The notes: a model not told the origin generated them from the sequence alone. Shown: positions 8,575 to 17,157, numbered from the stretch's first letter. The stretch is DNA of 64,000 nucleotides from CALMFG01 sp963674805 (GCA_963674805.2 CAXXNY010000022.1:1-64000), one strand, 5' to 3'. A program made the numbers and translations.

Positions 8575-8608
8575 TAAAAAAATAAATACCGTCCTGTCGG
8601 TACGGTAT
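8575..8608 (-). terminator. Intrinsic terminator of the polyamine operon
   Basis: On the minus strand ATACCGT pairs with ACGGTAT and is followed by TTATTTTTTTAT. It lies about 36 bases after the carboxynorspermidine decarboxylase stop. Confidence 0.75.
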
Positions 8609-8643
8609 CATCAATGTTCTTCTAAAAAAATATGTTTGTACGA

Positions 8644-9777
8644 TTAACCCAGCCGGTTTTTATAGTCCTCATACCCAAATTCTCTGATGACGTTGATGCC
8701 CTGGTCATCCAGCAGGGCGATGGCCGGCAGGTTAATGCCGTTAAACATATTGTTTTTGACCATCGTATAGTGCCCCATGTCGCAAAACACAAGCACATCG
8801 CCGCGTTTTAGAGGCTGTTTAAACGAATAGTCGCCGATGATATCCCCGGCAAGACAGGTCGGCCCGCCGAAGCGGTAAGTATGGGTATATTCGCCCGGCT
8901 TTCCCGCACCGATGACTTCCGGCCGGTACGGCATTTCCAATACGTCTGGCATATGGCAGGCCGCAGACGTATCCAGAATCGCATTGGTCACGGTGCCGGG
9001 GATAATATCCAGCACGCTCGCCGCCAGATATCCGGCGTTTAAAATAATGGCTTCACCGGGTTCAAGATAGACCTTAACGCCGTACTTGTCCTGAAAGCGG
9101 TTCACCGCATCAACCAGCACATCGACCTGATAATCTCCCCGTGTAATGTGATGCCCGCCGCCGAAGTTTACCCATTTCACTTTGGATAAATATGCGTCAA
9201 AGCGCGCTTCGACCGCCTCGATGACATGCACCAGGGTATCCGCGTTTTGTTCGCACATGGCATGGAAGTGCAAACCATCCAGTTCGCCGATGCGTGCGCC
9301 GTCAAAGTCGGATGCCTTAACACCCAGGCGGGAGCCGTCCGCGCACGGGTCATAAAGCGGGACCTCAATCTCGGAGTATTCCGGATTAATCCTGATGCCG
9401 ATCTCCGGCTTCTTGCCTTGACTCGCTTGAAGTTTCTGTTTAAACCTGTCCAGTTCGCGGAAAGAGTTAAACACAATATGATCGCAAACAGCGGCGATTT
9501 CATCAAATTCATCGTCGCGGTATGCCGGCGCAAAGATATGCACCTCTCCACCCATATGCTCGGCGCCCAGCCGCGCCTCAAACAGCGAACTTGCCGTGAT
9601 ACCCGCCAGCACCTCACCAATGCGCGGAAACAGCGGATGGCACGCAAACCCTTTAAGCGCCATCAATATCTCGCATCCCGTTCTGCGCTGTACGTCATCC
9701 AGAATCTTTAAGTTTTTATCCAGCAGCCGCTTATCCAGCACATAACACGGCGTTTTCAACCCTTTGGTCCACTCCAT
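8644..9777 (-). CDS. nspC: Carboxynorspermidine/carboxyspermidine decarboxylase
   Basis: This PLP-dependent alanine-racemase-fold decarboxylase makes the last step of the pathway, carboxyspermidine to spermidine. It opens with TPCYVLDKRLLDKNLKIL, then LMALKGFACHPLFP with the PLP-binding lysine. FGGGHHITRGDYQ and YLEPGEAIILNAGY are phosphate and substrate loops typical of NspC. AACHMPDVLEMPYRP and GGPTCLAGD carry the catalytic Cys region. About 377 residues is normal length. I chose the ATG at 9777, preceded by AGGTG six bases away; a GTG at 9786 is the alternative. It sits 9 bases after the dehydrogenase stop, as the last gene of the operon. Confidence 0.92.
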   Translation of the reverse strand: MEWTKGLKTPCYVLDKRLLDKNLKILDDVQRRTGCEILMALKGFACHPLFPRIGEVLAGITASSLFEARLGAEHMGGEVHIFAPAYRDDEFDEIAAVCDHIVFNSFRELDRFKQKLQASQGKKPEIGIRINPEYSEIEVPLYDPCADGSRLGVKASDFDGARIGELDGLHFHAMCEQNADTLVHVIEAVEARFDAYLSKVKWVNFGGGHHITRGDYQVDVLVDAVNRFQDKYGVKVYLEPGEAIILNAGYLAASVLDIIPGTVTNAILDTSAACHMPDVLEMPYRPEVIGAGKPGEYTHTYRFGGPTCLAGDIIGDYSFKQPLKRGDVLVFCDMGHYTMVKNNMFNGINLPAIALLDDQGINVIREFGYEDYKNRLG

Positions 9778-9786
9778 TTGCCGCAC

Positions 9787-10986
9787 CTACTCCGGTATCT
9801 TCGGACTAAAGGATTCGTGCCACGGCAGACCCTGTTTATTGAGCTGTTCCATGAACGGATCCGGGTCGAATTCTTCAACGTTAAAGACACCGGGCTTCTT
9901 CCAAAGGCCCTTTAACACCATCATCGCGCCGATCATCGCCGGAACGCCGGTGGTGTATGAAATCGCCTGCGATCCCACTTCGGCATAAGCTTCCTGATGG
10001 TCGCAAACGTTATATACATAATAAGTCTGATCTTTTCCGTCTTTTGTCCCTTGAATCACGCACCCGATGTTCGTCTTGCCTTTAGTGCGCGGGCCTAATG
10101 ACGCCGGATCAGGAAGCACTGCTTTTAAAAACTGAAGCGGCTGAATCTGCACGCCTTCAAAATCCACCGGCTCGATCGACGTCATTCCGACGTTTTGAAG
10201 CACGGTTAAATGCGTAATGTATTTCTCAGAGAACGTCATCCAGAAGCGTATCTGCTCAACACCCTTGATGTTCTGCGACAAGGATTCCAGTTCTTCGTGA
10301 TACAGCAGGTAAATATCCTTCGGCCCGATCACCGGAAAGTCGTACACCCGCTTAATCTCCAGCGGTTCGGTTTCTATCCATTCTCCTTTGCGATAATACC
10401 GGCCGTTCGCCGTGATTTCACGAATATTGATTTCAGGGTTAAAGTTCGTCGCAAACGGATACCCGTGGTCGCCGGCATTCGCATCAATAATGTCGATGGT
10501 TTTGATGCTGTCAAAGTGATGCTTTTGCGCGTACGCACAAAACACGCCCGTTACCCCCGGGTCAAATCCGCTGCCTAATACAGCGGTGATGCCGGCTTTT
10601 TCAAAGCGTTCTTTATATGCCCACTGCCACTTATATTCAAACTTCGGTATTTCCGGCGGCTCATAGTTCGCGGTATCCAGATAATCCACACCGGTCTTAA
10701 GGCACGCATCCATGATGGTTAAGTCCTGATACGGCAACGCTACGTTAATGACTATGTCCGGTTTAAAAGACCGGATGAGCGCAACCACTTCGTCGGTATG
10801 GTCGGCATCCACCTGTGCGGTGGAAATCTCTGATTTGCTGTTTTGAATCGACGCTTTTATCGCATCGCACTTTGACTTGGTGCGGCTGGCAATACAAATC
10901 GCCTCAAACACGTCCGCGTTCATTGCACATTTATGCGCGACGACATTCGCGACACCGCCTGCACCGATGATTAATGCTCTGCCCAA
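9787..10986 (-). CDS. Carboxynorspermidine/carboxyspermidine dehydrogenase (saccharopine dehydrogenase family)
   Basis: The enzyme condenses aspartate semialdehyde with putrescine (or diaminopropane) and reduces the imine with NAD(P)H, giving carboxyspermidine. A Rossmann motif opens the protein (ALIIGAGGVANVVAHKCA). GSGFDPGVTGVFCAYAQKHHFD and DANAGDHGYPFATNFNPEINIRE are characteristic of this subfamily of lysine-pathway-like dehydrogenases. The start is TTG at 10986: GGAGG lies seven bases upstream, and the gene begins only five bases from the agmatinase stop. A longer frame reaches an ATG at 11028 but would overlap speB and lacks a ribosome site. About 399 residues matches the family. It pairs with the decarboxylase that follows. 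Confidence 0.92.
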   Translation of the reverse strand: MGRALIIGAGGVANVVAHKCAMNADVFEAICIASRTKSKCDAIKASIQNSKSEISTAQVDADHTDEVVALIRSFKPDIVINVALPYQDLTIMDACLKTGVDYLDTANYEPPEIPKFEYKWQWAYKERFEKAGITAVLGSGFDPGVTGVFCAYAQKHHFDSIKTIDIIDANAGDHGYPFATNFNPEINIREITANGRYYRKGEWIETEPLEIKRVYDFPVIGPKDIYLLYHEELESLSQNIKGVEQIRFWMTFSEKYITHLTVLQNVGMTSIEPVDFEGVQIQPLQFLKAVLPDPASLGPRTKGKTNIGCVIQGTKDGKDQTYYVYNVCDHQEAYAEVGSQAISYTTGVPAMIGAMMVLKGLWKKPGVFNVEEFDPDPFMEQLNKQGLPWHESFSPKIPE

Positions 10987-10990
10987 TTTT

Positions 10991-11896
10991 CTACCTCCGT
11001 TTATCCGAATCCGATGGCATTTTCTCATCCATCACGAGTAATATTTCCCTTACTAATTTACACGCCAGCGCAGTCGATATCCCGCTCGGGTCAATCGCCG
11101 GCGCCAGTTCAACGGCATCCGCGCCGACAATCCGGCAGGATTTCAGCGCCAATATAGCTTTCAGCAACGCAGTAAATGATACCCCGCCCGCTTCCGGCGT
11201 ACCCGTTCCCGGCATCTCAGAAGGGTCCAGAACGTCTAAATCCACCGAGAGGTATACCGGCCGGTCTCCGATTACTTCTATCGCCGCTTCAATACTTTTA
11301 AGGTCAAATGGATGCAGGCTGGTATGCTCCCGCCCGAAAGCAAATTCCTCTTTTGTGCCGGAACGGATACCCATCTGGAATATCCGTCCATCTCCGAGCT
11401 TTTCCCACACCCGTCGCATTACACATGCATGCGACAGCTGTTCGCCTAAGAAGTCTTCTCTTAAGTCGGCGTGTGCATCAAAGTGCACAACCACCATATC
11501 TTTGTATTTTTCATTATAACTCTCAATAACCGGCAGGCTGACCAGATGCTCCCCGCCGATCGTCAATAGTTTTATATCGCTTTTAATAAGTTCTGCTGCT
11601 GCCTTGGCCGTGTTTCCCAGCGTCTTTTTGGTATTGCCAAAAACCACTTCCGCATCGCCCGCGTCCGCAATACGGCATTCCGTTAAATCGCGGTCCTGAT
11701 AGGGGCTGTAGGATTCAATCCCATAGAACTCCCGCCTGACAGCCTCCGGCCCAAAACGTGATCCCGGACGGTAACACGCCGTCCCGTCAAAGGGAACGCC
11801 TAAAAGTGCGATATCAGCATCAGCCGGGTTTGTCATAAACACAAACGCTTCGTTAACGTTGATGTTTTTATCCGGTTCCTTTCCGTTACTTTTCAT
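10991..11896 (-). CDS. speB: Agmatinase
   Basis: This manganese ureohydrolase splits agmatine into putrescine and urea. All three family signatures are present: GGEHLVSLPVI, VVHFDAHADLR and SVDLDVLDPSEMPGTGTPE, which together supply the His and Asp ligands of the binuclear Mn site. It has 301 residues, normal length. The ATG at 11896 lies inside the end of speA (11-base overlap), so translation is probably coupled. The gene bridges arginine decarboxylase and the carboxyspermidine steps, giving a complete route from arginine to spermidine without ornithine decarboxylase or S-adenosylmethionine decarboxylase. Ureohydrolases of this group can also act on related guanidines, but the neighbours favour agmatine. 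Confidence 0.95.
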   Translation of the reverse strand: MKSNGKEPDKNINVNEAFVFMTNPADADIALLGVPFDGTACYRPGSRFGPEAVRREFYGIESYSPYQDRDLTECRIADAGDAEVVFGNTKKTLGNTAKAAAELIKSDIKLLTIGGEHLVSLPVIESYNEKYKDMVVVHFDAHADLREDFLGEQLSHACVMRRVWEKLGDGRIFQMGIRSGTKEEFAFGREHTSLHPFDLKSIEAAIEVIGDRPVYLSVDLDVLDPSEMPGTGTPEAGGVSFTALLKAILALKSCRIVGADAVELAPAIDPSGISTALACKLVREILLVMDEKMPSDSDKRR

Positions 11897-13805
11897 AATA
11901 AGTATATCCGTCCAATCCGTTTTCGAACGACGTCATGATTTTCTTGCGCTCTTTCGGGGTAATCAGTTCAGACTGCACAGCATCTTCCGCTGTTTTTCTG
12001 AGTTTGCGCCTGATTTCATGCACGTCAAACTCCACATACGAGAGCACGTCTTCCACCGTATCGCCCTGTGTCTCGCTGGTCAGTTCAAACTGGCCATCCT
12101 TGGTGATCCGGACGCTGACAACATTGGTGTCGCCGAACAGGTTGTGCAGGTCGCCCAGCGTTTCCTGATACGCGCCGACTAAAAACGCACCGAGATAATA
12201 TTCTTTATCCTTTTCCAGATCATGCACGGGAAGCGAACGCTTAATATCATGCAAATCAATAAATTTATCGATCTTTCCATCGCAGTCACAGGTGATGTCC
12301 GCAATCACGGCTTCGCGCGTCGGCTGTTCTCCAAGCCGGTGCAGCGGCATTACCGGAAACAGATGATCGATTGCCCAGCTGTCCGGAATCGATTGGAAGA
12401 CCGAGAAGTTGCAGTAATAAATGTCCGTCACTCCCCGTTCGATGGATTCCAGCCCCGGTGTGACCCTGCGGACTTTTTTCTTTGCTTCATTGACTTTGCT
12501 GATTGTGTTCCAGAACAGTTTTTCCGCAAACGACATCTCACGTATGTTAATCTTGCCAAGGTTAAATGCTTCACGAATCCGGTCTCGGTAATACAGCGCG
12601 TCATTATAACATTCCTGTAAATTTTTCGGCGATACCGACTGATTCGCAATAAACAGGTTTTCAATCATCTCAAACGTACCTTCCTTGATAGTCTCAGGAA
12701 TTTCGTACGTTTCAAACTTCATCGTATCCAAAACATTAAAGACCAAAACCGAATAATACGCCACAACCCATCTGCCGGATTCCGTGATAATGGTCGGGTG
12801 CGGAATATTGGATTGATCCATCGTTGACATCACCGCTTCAACAATGTCTGCGGTATACTCTTTTAATGAATAGTTCCGGCTGCTATCATAATTGGTTTTA
12901 GAGCCGTCATAATCCACGGCCAACCCGCCGCCAAGGTCAATATACCCCATGGGCGCGCCTTCCTTGACCAGCTCCGCATAGACACGCGACGCCTCACGGA
13001 CCGCCGACCGGATATCCCGGATATTCGGAATCTGTGAACCGAGATGATAGTGCAGCAGTTTTAAGCTGTCCAGCATATCGTGTGCTTTCAGCGCATCGAT
13101 GACCTCGGTCACCTGGGAAATATTCAGCCCGAAGATACTGCGTTCTCCGCCTGATTCCGCCCAATGGCCGCCCGCAACGGAGGCCAGCTTAATCCGGACG
13201 CCGATATTGGGTTTCACCCCGATCGCTTTTGAGCGCTTAATGATGATATCCAGTTCGCCCGGCATTTCGATTACAAAAAAACATTGAAAGCCCATCTTCA
13301 CCGCATACAGCCCAAGGTCAATAAACTCCTCATCCTTGTAGCCGTTGCAGATCAGGCAGGACTCTTTATCCTTAATTTCGGAAAGCGCGGCAATCAGTTC
13401 CGGCTTGCTGCCCACTTCAAATCCGTGATGGTATTTCTGGCCGTATTTCGCCACCTCATAAATGACCTGCTGCTGCTGGTTTACTTTAATGGGATAAGCC
13501 CCTCTGTATTGGCCTTTGTACCCAAGATCTTTTATCGCGCTTGCGAACGTATTATTAAGCTGTGCAATCTGTGCATCCAGTATATTTTCAAACCGCAGCA
13601 AAACAGGCGTATCAAATCCTCTGTCATTGATACCGTCGATGATGTCCATTAAGCTGACGGTTTTTTCTCCCTTTTTCGGCTCAGGGCTGACCTGTACCTC
13701 GCCCTTGCTGGACACAGAAAAATACCCGTTCCCCCAGTTATTGATGCCGTAAAGCTCTTCAGATTTTTCTTTTGTCCATCTGCCCAAAATTTCCGTGTTG
13801 TTCAT
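11886..13805 (-). CDS. speA: Biosynthetic arginine decarboxylase
   Basis: This PLP enzyme of the alanine-racemase fold converts arginine to agmatine. The 639 residues match SpeA of Enterobacteria in length. The PLP lysine lies in YRGAYPIKVNQQQQVI. EVGSKPELIAAL, NGYKDEEFIDL, HYHLGSQIPNIRD, YIDLGGGLAVDYDGS and ITESGRWVVAYYSV are typical of the family. The C-terminal part includes YYCNFSVFQSIPDSWAIDHLFPVMPLHRL, then ITCDCDGKID with the active-site Cys-Asp. It is the first gene of the speA-speB-dehydrogenase-decarboxylase operon. The leader carries two hairpins, described separately. This is not the fold-I (Adc/lysine-type) arginine decarboxylase common in Bacillota. Confidence 0.96.
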   Translation of the reverse strand: MNNTEILGRWTKEKSEELYGINNWGNGYFSVSSKGEVQVSPEPKKGEKTVSLMDIIDGINDRGFDTPVLLRFENILDAQIAQLNNTFASAIKDLGYKGQYRGAYPIKVNQQQQVIYEVAKYGQKYHHGFEVGSKPELIAALSEIKDKESCLICNGYKDEEFIDLGLYAVKMGFQCFFVIEMPGELDIIIKRSKAIGVKPNIGVRIKLASVAGGHWAESGGERSIFGLNISQVTEVIDALKAHDMLDSLKLLHYHLGSQIPNIRDIRSAVREASRVYAELVKEGAPMGYIDLGGGLAVDYDGSKTNYDSSRNYSLKEYTADIVEAVMSTMDQSNIPHPTIITESGRWVVAYYSVLVFNVLDTMKFETYEIPETIKEGTFEMIENLFIANQSVSPKNLQECYNDALYYRDRIREAFNLGKINIREMSFAEKLFWNTISKVNEAKKKVRRVTPGLESIERGVTDIYYCNFSVFQSIPDSWAIDHLFPVMPLHRLGEQPTREAVIADITCDCDGKIDKFIDLHDIKRSLPVHDLEKDKEYYLGAFLVGAYQETLGDLHNLFGDTNVVSVRITKDGQFELTSETQGDTVEDVLSYVEFDVHEIRRKLRKTAEDAVQSELITPKERKKIMTSFENGLDGYTYYEK

Positions 13806-13841
13806 CCTGTTCCCTTCCTAATCCCCAAGATACCTGTGATT

Positions 13842-13861
13842 GGTTTAATGCTGTTTAAACC
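13842..13861 (-). promoter_or_regulatory. Perfect hairpin in the speA leader
   Basis: GGTTTAA and TTAAACC are exact complements around a six-base loop. The hairpin ends about 37 bases before the speA ATG. It could be an operator or leader RNA structure; no function can be assigned. Confidence 0.45.
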
Positions 13862-13962
13862 GATACGGTGCTATTTTAACACTATTCTTTAAAAATAAAA
13901 ATAAAAAAAATATCGCTGTTTTAATCTGTTTTAAGAGACGCCGGTCTATACCGCCAATAAAA

Positions 13963-13992
13963 AAATCGAATACCAGTTAATTAATTCGATTT
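13963..13992 (-). terminator. Terminator-like hairpin upstream of speA
   Basis: On the minus strand AAATCGAAT pairs perfectly with ATTCGATTT and is followed by a run of T (TTTTTTTA). It lies about 160 bases upstream of the speA start, so it may be an attenuator in the speA leader or the end of a short upstream transcript. Confidence 0.5.
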
Positions 13993-14084
13993 CGTTTTTT
14001 GATATACTATAAAGATTAAAAACATTTTTGATTAGTCTATAAGCAAAAGGCGCTGGGGGAAATATGCGCAATATAAAGCAAAGA

Positions 14085-14106
14085 AAAGAGAGCCGAAGCT
14101 CTCTTT
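14085..14106 (-). terminator. Intrinsic terminator of the TspO-like gene
   Basis: AAAGAGAGC and GCTCTCTTT form a perfect 9-bp stem with a CGAA-type tetraloop. On the minus strand it is followed by TCTTT, 16 bases past the stop. Confidence 0.75.
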
Positions 14107-14121
14107 CCGCTTATAAGAATT

Positions 14122-14922
14122 TTATGCTTTTCGCTTATCTTTAACACGCTTGAATCCCGCAATCAGCAGGCAGGCCAGAATCACGGCCAGCGAAATAATC
14201 ACCGCTGCTACGACCTGTTTATATTGCCCACCGAACCCATCCATGCTGATATGTTTATTCAATATCCCGACATAAGCCCACAAAATCACAAGGCCGTATG
14301 CGATATCTCGGTTTTTCAGCAGGGTCGCCATACCGATGATTAGTCCGGCTGCCAGTGCGACGATCATCCAAATCGGTTCGCTGATGCCGAATCCGTTCCA
14401 CCCCAGACTGACCAGCAGCACTGTTGCGTTTGCGATTGTCGCGACTGTGATCCATCCAAAGTAAATACTGAACGGCAGTCTGACAAAGAACTTTTCTTTC
14501 TTGGACAACGGTTCACGGTTAATATTTAAATAAGTGAAAATCAGAGACATCAAAATCACGACCATCAGCACCATAGACACCGGAATCACTTGATAGTGCC
14601 AGCTGAAAATCCATGCTGCGTTCGCCAATGATGAGACAATAAACCATCCGCCGATGCGTTTCACTGCCGGCATGCTGCCGCCTGATTTCCCGTTAAACAA
14701 GCCTAACTGATAGAGAATGAACAAAGCAAGCAAGAAATAGATCAGTCCCCAGATCGCAAATGTCAGCGGAGCGGGTGCAAATAAATTCGGGTACGCATCC
14801 GAAATCGCACCAGTGGACATGCCCGCAATCGGCAGGATATTGGCCAGCGCGTTTACCGTAACCATTACAACAAACACTATCAGGTTTGTTATCCTAAGGC
14901 CCAATGCACTTTTTTCCTTCAT
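14122..14922 (-). CDS. TspO/MBR-like tryptophan-rich membrane protein
   Basis: This is an integral membrane protein of 266 residues with about seven helices. The N-terminal region matches the Bacillota TspO/MBR-type family: NALANILPIAGMSTGAISDA, then YPNLFAPAPLTFAIWGLIYF, followed by Trp-rich helices (AAWIFSWHYQVIPVS, FSIYFGWITVATIANATVLL). Classic TspO has five helices and 150-170 residues; this is the longer Bacillota form with a C-terminal extension. TspO proteins bind porphyrins and other ligands, but this longer group is uncharacterised. I chose the ATG at 14922 because AAGGAG lies seven bases upstream; the frame extends to 15003 without support. It is a single-gene unit. Confidence 0.8.
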   Translation of the reverse strand: MKEKSALGLRITNLIVFVVMVTVNALANILPIAGMSTGAISDAYPNLFAPAPLTFAIWGLIYFLLALFILYQLGLFNGKSGGSMPAVKRIGGWFIVSSLANAAWIFSWHYQVIPVSMVLMVVILMSLIFTYLNINREPLSKKEKFFVRLPFSIYFGWITVATIANATVLLVSLGWNGFGISEPIWMIVALAAGLIIGMATLLKNRDIAYGLVILWAYVGILNKHISMDGFGGQYKQVVAAVIISLAVILACLLIAGFKRVKDKRKA

Positions 14923-15018
14923 TGCGTTTCTCCTTTTCATTTCATTTTCCATTAATATTGGATTTTTATTTATTATCCATATTATAACATTATCATTCAG
15001 CAAAGAAAAGTGACCTGC

Positions 15019-15041
15019 TCACATAAAACAGGCCAAAATCA
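15019..15041 (-). terminator. Weak hairpin after the phosphoglucomutase-like gene
   Basis: On the minus strand GGCCTG can pair with CAGGTC (one G-U pair) across an 11-base loop, followed by ACTTTTC. It lies about 60 bases past the stop and is a weak candidate. Confidence 0.35.
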
Positions 15042-15103
15042 ATGATTCTAATAAATGAATTTGTTATAAGCTTAATTATAAACCTTTCGTTTGCTCTAAA
15101 TGG

Positions 15104-15754
15104 TTAATCAGCTAAAAAGTCACGCGTATCAATATCGCTTACCTTAGGATACACAATGTCCGCTTCAGCCAGAACATCCCGGTCTCCGATGCCTACGGCA
15201 AACATACCTGCGGACTTAATCGCCCTGACTCCGGCCACCGCATCTTCTATACCCACACATTCCTCCGGCAGAAACCCAAGCGCTTCCGATGCCGCCAAAA
15301 AAGTGTCCGGCGCAGGCTTGGGGTGTTTCACTGCGGCCGGGTCGGTAATAAAGTCAAAATATTGCATAATACCCAGCCGTTCCAGTAAAAACGGTCCGTT
15401 TTTGGATGCACTGCCGAGCGCGATTTTGATCCCTTTGCCTTTCAGTTCTGTTAATAACGTTTCCATGCCCGGCTCAAGGTTATCGGGAGTAAACTGCGAA
15501 ATCAGCTCTTTATAGCGCGCGTTCTTATCCGTTGCCATCTTTACCATTTCATCTTCCGAAAACCGGCCGCTCATTCCGATTGCGTCCAGAACAATCTCCA
15601 GCGATTTCATTCGGGATACGCCGCGCGTATATACCTCAACCTCCGGGTCTAATGTATGCCCGAGCGACTCGGCGAGCTCACACCATGCCTGAAAATGCTG
15701 GTCGCTGGACGAGGTAATCACGCCGTCCAAATCAAAAATAACACACTTAATCAT
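15104..15754 (-). CDS. pgmB: HAD-superfamily beta-phosphoglucomutase-like phosphatase/mutase
   Basis: The 216-residue protein carries the HAD motifs in order: IKCVIFDLDGVI with the two catalytic Asp, then IALGSASKNGPFLLERLG (Ser/Lys region), PAAVKHPKPAPDTFLAA (catalytic Lys), and CVGIEDAVAGVRAIKSAGM (acidic metal ligands). The helical cap with YTRGVSRMKSLEIVL is characteristic of beta-phosphoglucomutase, which interconverts beta-glucose 1- and 6-phosphates from maltose or trehalose breakdown. No disaccharide phosphorylase gene is adjacent, so substrate is inferred from family only. ATG at 15754 is preceded by GTG at 15757, which is also possible. Confidence 0.85.
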   Translation of the reverse strand: MIKCVIFDLDGVITSSSDQHFQAWCELAESLGHTLDPEVEVYTRGVSRMKSLEIVLDAIGMSGRFSEDEMVKMATDKNARYKELISQFTPDNLEPGMETLLTELKGKGIKIALGSASKNGPFLLERLGIMQYFDFITDPAAVKHPKPAPDTFLAASEALGFLPEECVGIEDAVAGVRAIKSAGMFAVGIGDRDVLAEADIVYPKVSDIDTRDFLAD

Positions 15755-15903
15755 CACTGCCTGCCTTTATTTTTATTCTATATTCAGCATACAAGAAACA
15801 TCACCGGTTATCAACGGGTGTTTTGATTTTATTGCGCATTGGTTAACCTGTATGCTATCATCAGTTATAGAGATAATCTGAAAATACTTTTATGAGGTGA
15901 GCC

Positions 15904-16128
15904 ATGAGACGTTTTATCCCATCCATTGTTTTGGCCGTAATCGGAGGACTGTGCGTGTCCGCTTACTGGATCATCGGCGCTGAGGTGATGCCTGACGGCC
16001 GAGTGGTCGAGCCTTTCTTTTTAAGCGCTATCGGCGCCCTGCTGATTTTGTCCGGCATCGTATCTGCTCTTATCATCGGAATATTTGCTGTTGTTCAGGC
16101 ACTGGTGCAGAAGAATAAGGCTAAATAG
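15904..16128 (+). CDS. Small two-helix membrane protein (DUF3955-like)
   Basis: The 74-residue protein has two hydrophobic helices (about residues 5-25 and 38-66), a short polar loop and a basic C-terminal tail (VQKNKAK). The ATG has GAGGTGAG just upstream. It is divergent from the phosphoglucomutase-like gene. Spacing and hydrophobicity pattern resemble small DUF3955-type membrane proteins, but I cannot confirm this. No function is known. Confidence 0.65.
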   Translation: MRRFIPSIVLAVIGGLCVSAYWIIGAEVMPDGRVVEPFFLSAIGALLILSGIVSALIIGIFAVVQALVQKNKAK

Positions 16129-16173
16129 CGTACATTCCCCGCCTTTTTTGCATAACGGATTGGCAAATCATAA

Positions 16174-16202
16174 TTGCATCATCGCGCTGAGGTTGTTATA
16201 AT
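16174..16202 (+). promoter_or_regulatory. Promoter of the four-helix membrane protein gene
   Basis: TTGCAT (16174-16179) and TATAAT (16197-16202) are separated by 17 bases. They lie about 50 bases before the ATG at 16251. Confidence 0.75.
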
Positions 16203-16250
16203 GTGCGTAACACACCAATATTTGATTCGTAACATTCAAGGAGGAACAAA

Positions 16251-17021
16251 ATGGCAGAAGATAAAAAAAGAAAAACTGCTCCGGCGGCGCCGAAAACCGC
16301 TAAACAGCCAGCCGGCGAAGAAAAGCGCCCGACAGGTCTGCGTATCGGAGCGGTCGTCCTGTGGCTGCTGGCTGTAGGCGCTGAAGTTGCTGCAATATAT
16401 TTGCTGAACCTGCGTGAAGAAACGTTGGTTATCGTAGCGCTCGTGGTTGACGCATTGTTCTGTATCGTCGGTTCGCTGCTCTGGAAGCGTGCAAACCGTG
16501 TCAGACCTTGCCAATCCAAAAGCGACTTTGTCTGCTTCATCTGGAATCAGATGGGCGTTATCGCGTGTATCGTCGCATTCATTCCGTTCGGACTTTACCT
16601 GCTCTTAAAAGCGGATAAAATCTCACCGAAGATGAAAAAGACTATTGCCGTAATCGCGGCAGTGCTGTTCTTAGGTTCGGTCGGGGCTTCTATCGATTAT
16701 AACCCGCCGAGTGCTGAAGATCTTGAAAAAGCGGAAACCGCAGCTGTTCTGGAAGACCCTGACTTTGACGGAACCGTATACTGGACGCGTTTCGGGAAGT
16801 CCTACCATTTGGATCCGGATTGCTTTACGCTTTCCAGAACCAAACCAGAAAATCTTTTCTCGGGCACTTTAGAGGAAGCGTTTGCGGCCAACCGGACAGA
16901 CCCGTGTGATTTCTGCGCACTGTCTGATGTTGACACCAGCGGCGTAGAAGAACCTGCGGCAGCACCTGAAGAAGTTCCTGAAGAAGAAATGACCGACGAA
17001 GTTGAAGAACCTGCAGCATAA
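16251..17021 (+). CDS. Membrane protein with C-terminal extracytoplasmic Cys/His domain
   Basis: The 256-residue protein begins with a Lys/Pro/Ala-rich cytoplasmic tail, followed by four helices (about residues 28-50, 56-76, 95-120 and 126-143). A soluble domain from about residue 165 contains VYWTRFGKSYHLDPDCFTL and then PCDFCAL. The spacing Tyr-His-x4-Cys ... Cys-x2-Cys resembles small zinc-binding modules found at the ends of some secreted and membrane proteins. The tail is extremely acidic (Glu/Ala/Val/Pro). AAGGAGG lies nine bases before the ATG. It has its own promoter and terminator. The domain recurs in hypothetical Bacillota proteins in my memory, but function is unknown. Confidence 0.8.
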   Translation: MAEDKKRKTAPAAPKTAKQPAGEEKRPTGLRIGAVVLWLLAVGAEVAAIYLLNLREETLVIVALVVDALFCIVGSLLWKRANRVRPCQSKSDFVCFIWNQMGVIACIVAFIPFGLYLLLKADKISPKMKKTIAVIAAVLFLGSVGASIDYNPPSAEDLEKAETAAVLEDPDFDGTVYWTRFGKSYHLDPDCFTLSRTKPENLFSGTLEEAFAANRTDPCDFCALSDVDTSGVEEPAAAPEEVPEEEMTDEVEEPAA

Positions 17022-17036
17022 TCTATATTGATATTT

Positions 17037-17076
17037 AAAAGGTTCTTTCGGATCAAACCGAAGGAACCTTTTTTAT
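17037..17076 (+). terminator. Intrinsic terminator
   Basis: GGTTCTTTCGG and CCGAAGGAACC form an 11-bp stem with one G-U pair and a six-base loop, followed by TTTTTTAT. It ends the unit of the preceding membrane protein gene. Confidence 0.88.
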
Positions 17077-17090
17077 ATGCTTTTTTTCAG

Positions 17091-17119
17091 TTGTAAGTAT
17101 CTGATATTCGCGGTATAAT
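17091..17119 (+). promoter_or_regulatory. Promoter of the AbrB-hydrolase unit
   Basis: TTGTAA (17091-17096) and TATAAT (17114-17119) are separated by 17 bases, about 39 bases before the AbrB start. Confidence 0.7.
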
Positions 17120-17157
17120 TATTCATACTTTTCATACTTATTATACAAGGAGCCAAG

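Larger units (their letters stand above)
13806..14121. other. 316-bp intergenic region between speA and the TspO-like gene
   Basis: The region is AT-rich. It holds the speA leader with hairpins at 13842-13861 and 13963-13992, and the terminator of the TspO-like gene at 14085-14106. A -10-like TATACT lies near 14003-14010, but I see no convincing -35 box. I found no conserved gene here; a 26-codon frame near 14064 overlaps the terminator and is listed as rejected. Confidence 0.6.

Noticed and set aside
14064..14144. Possible 26-residue gene after a GGGGGA site
   Set aside because: The frame runs through the terminator hairpin of the TspO-like gene and into its coding end on the other strand. 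Sequence is not gene-like.
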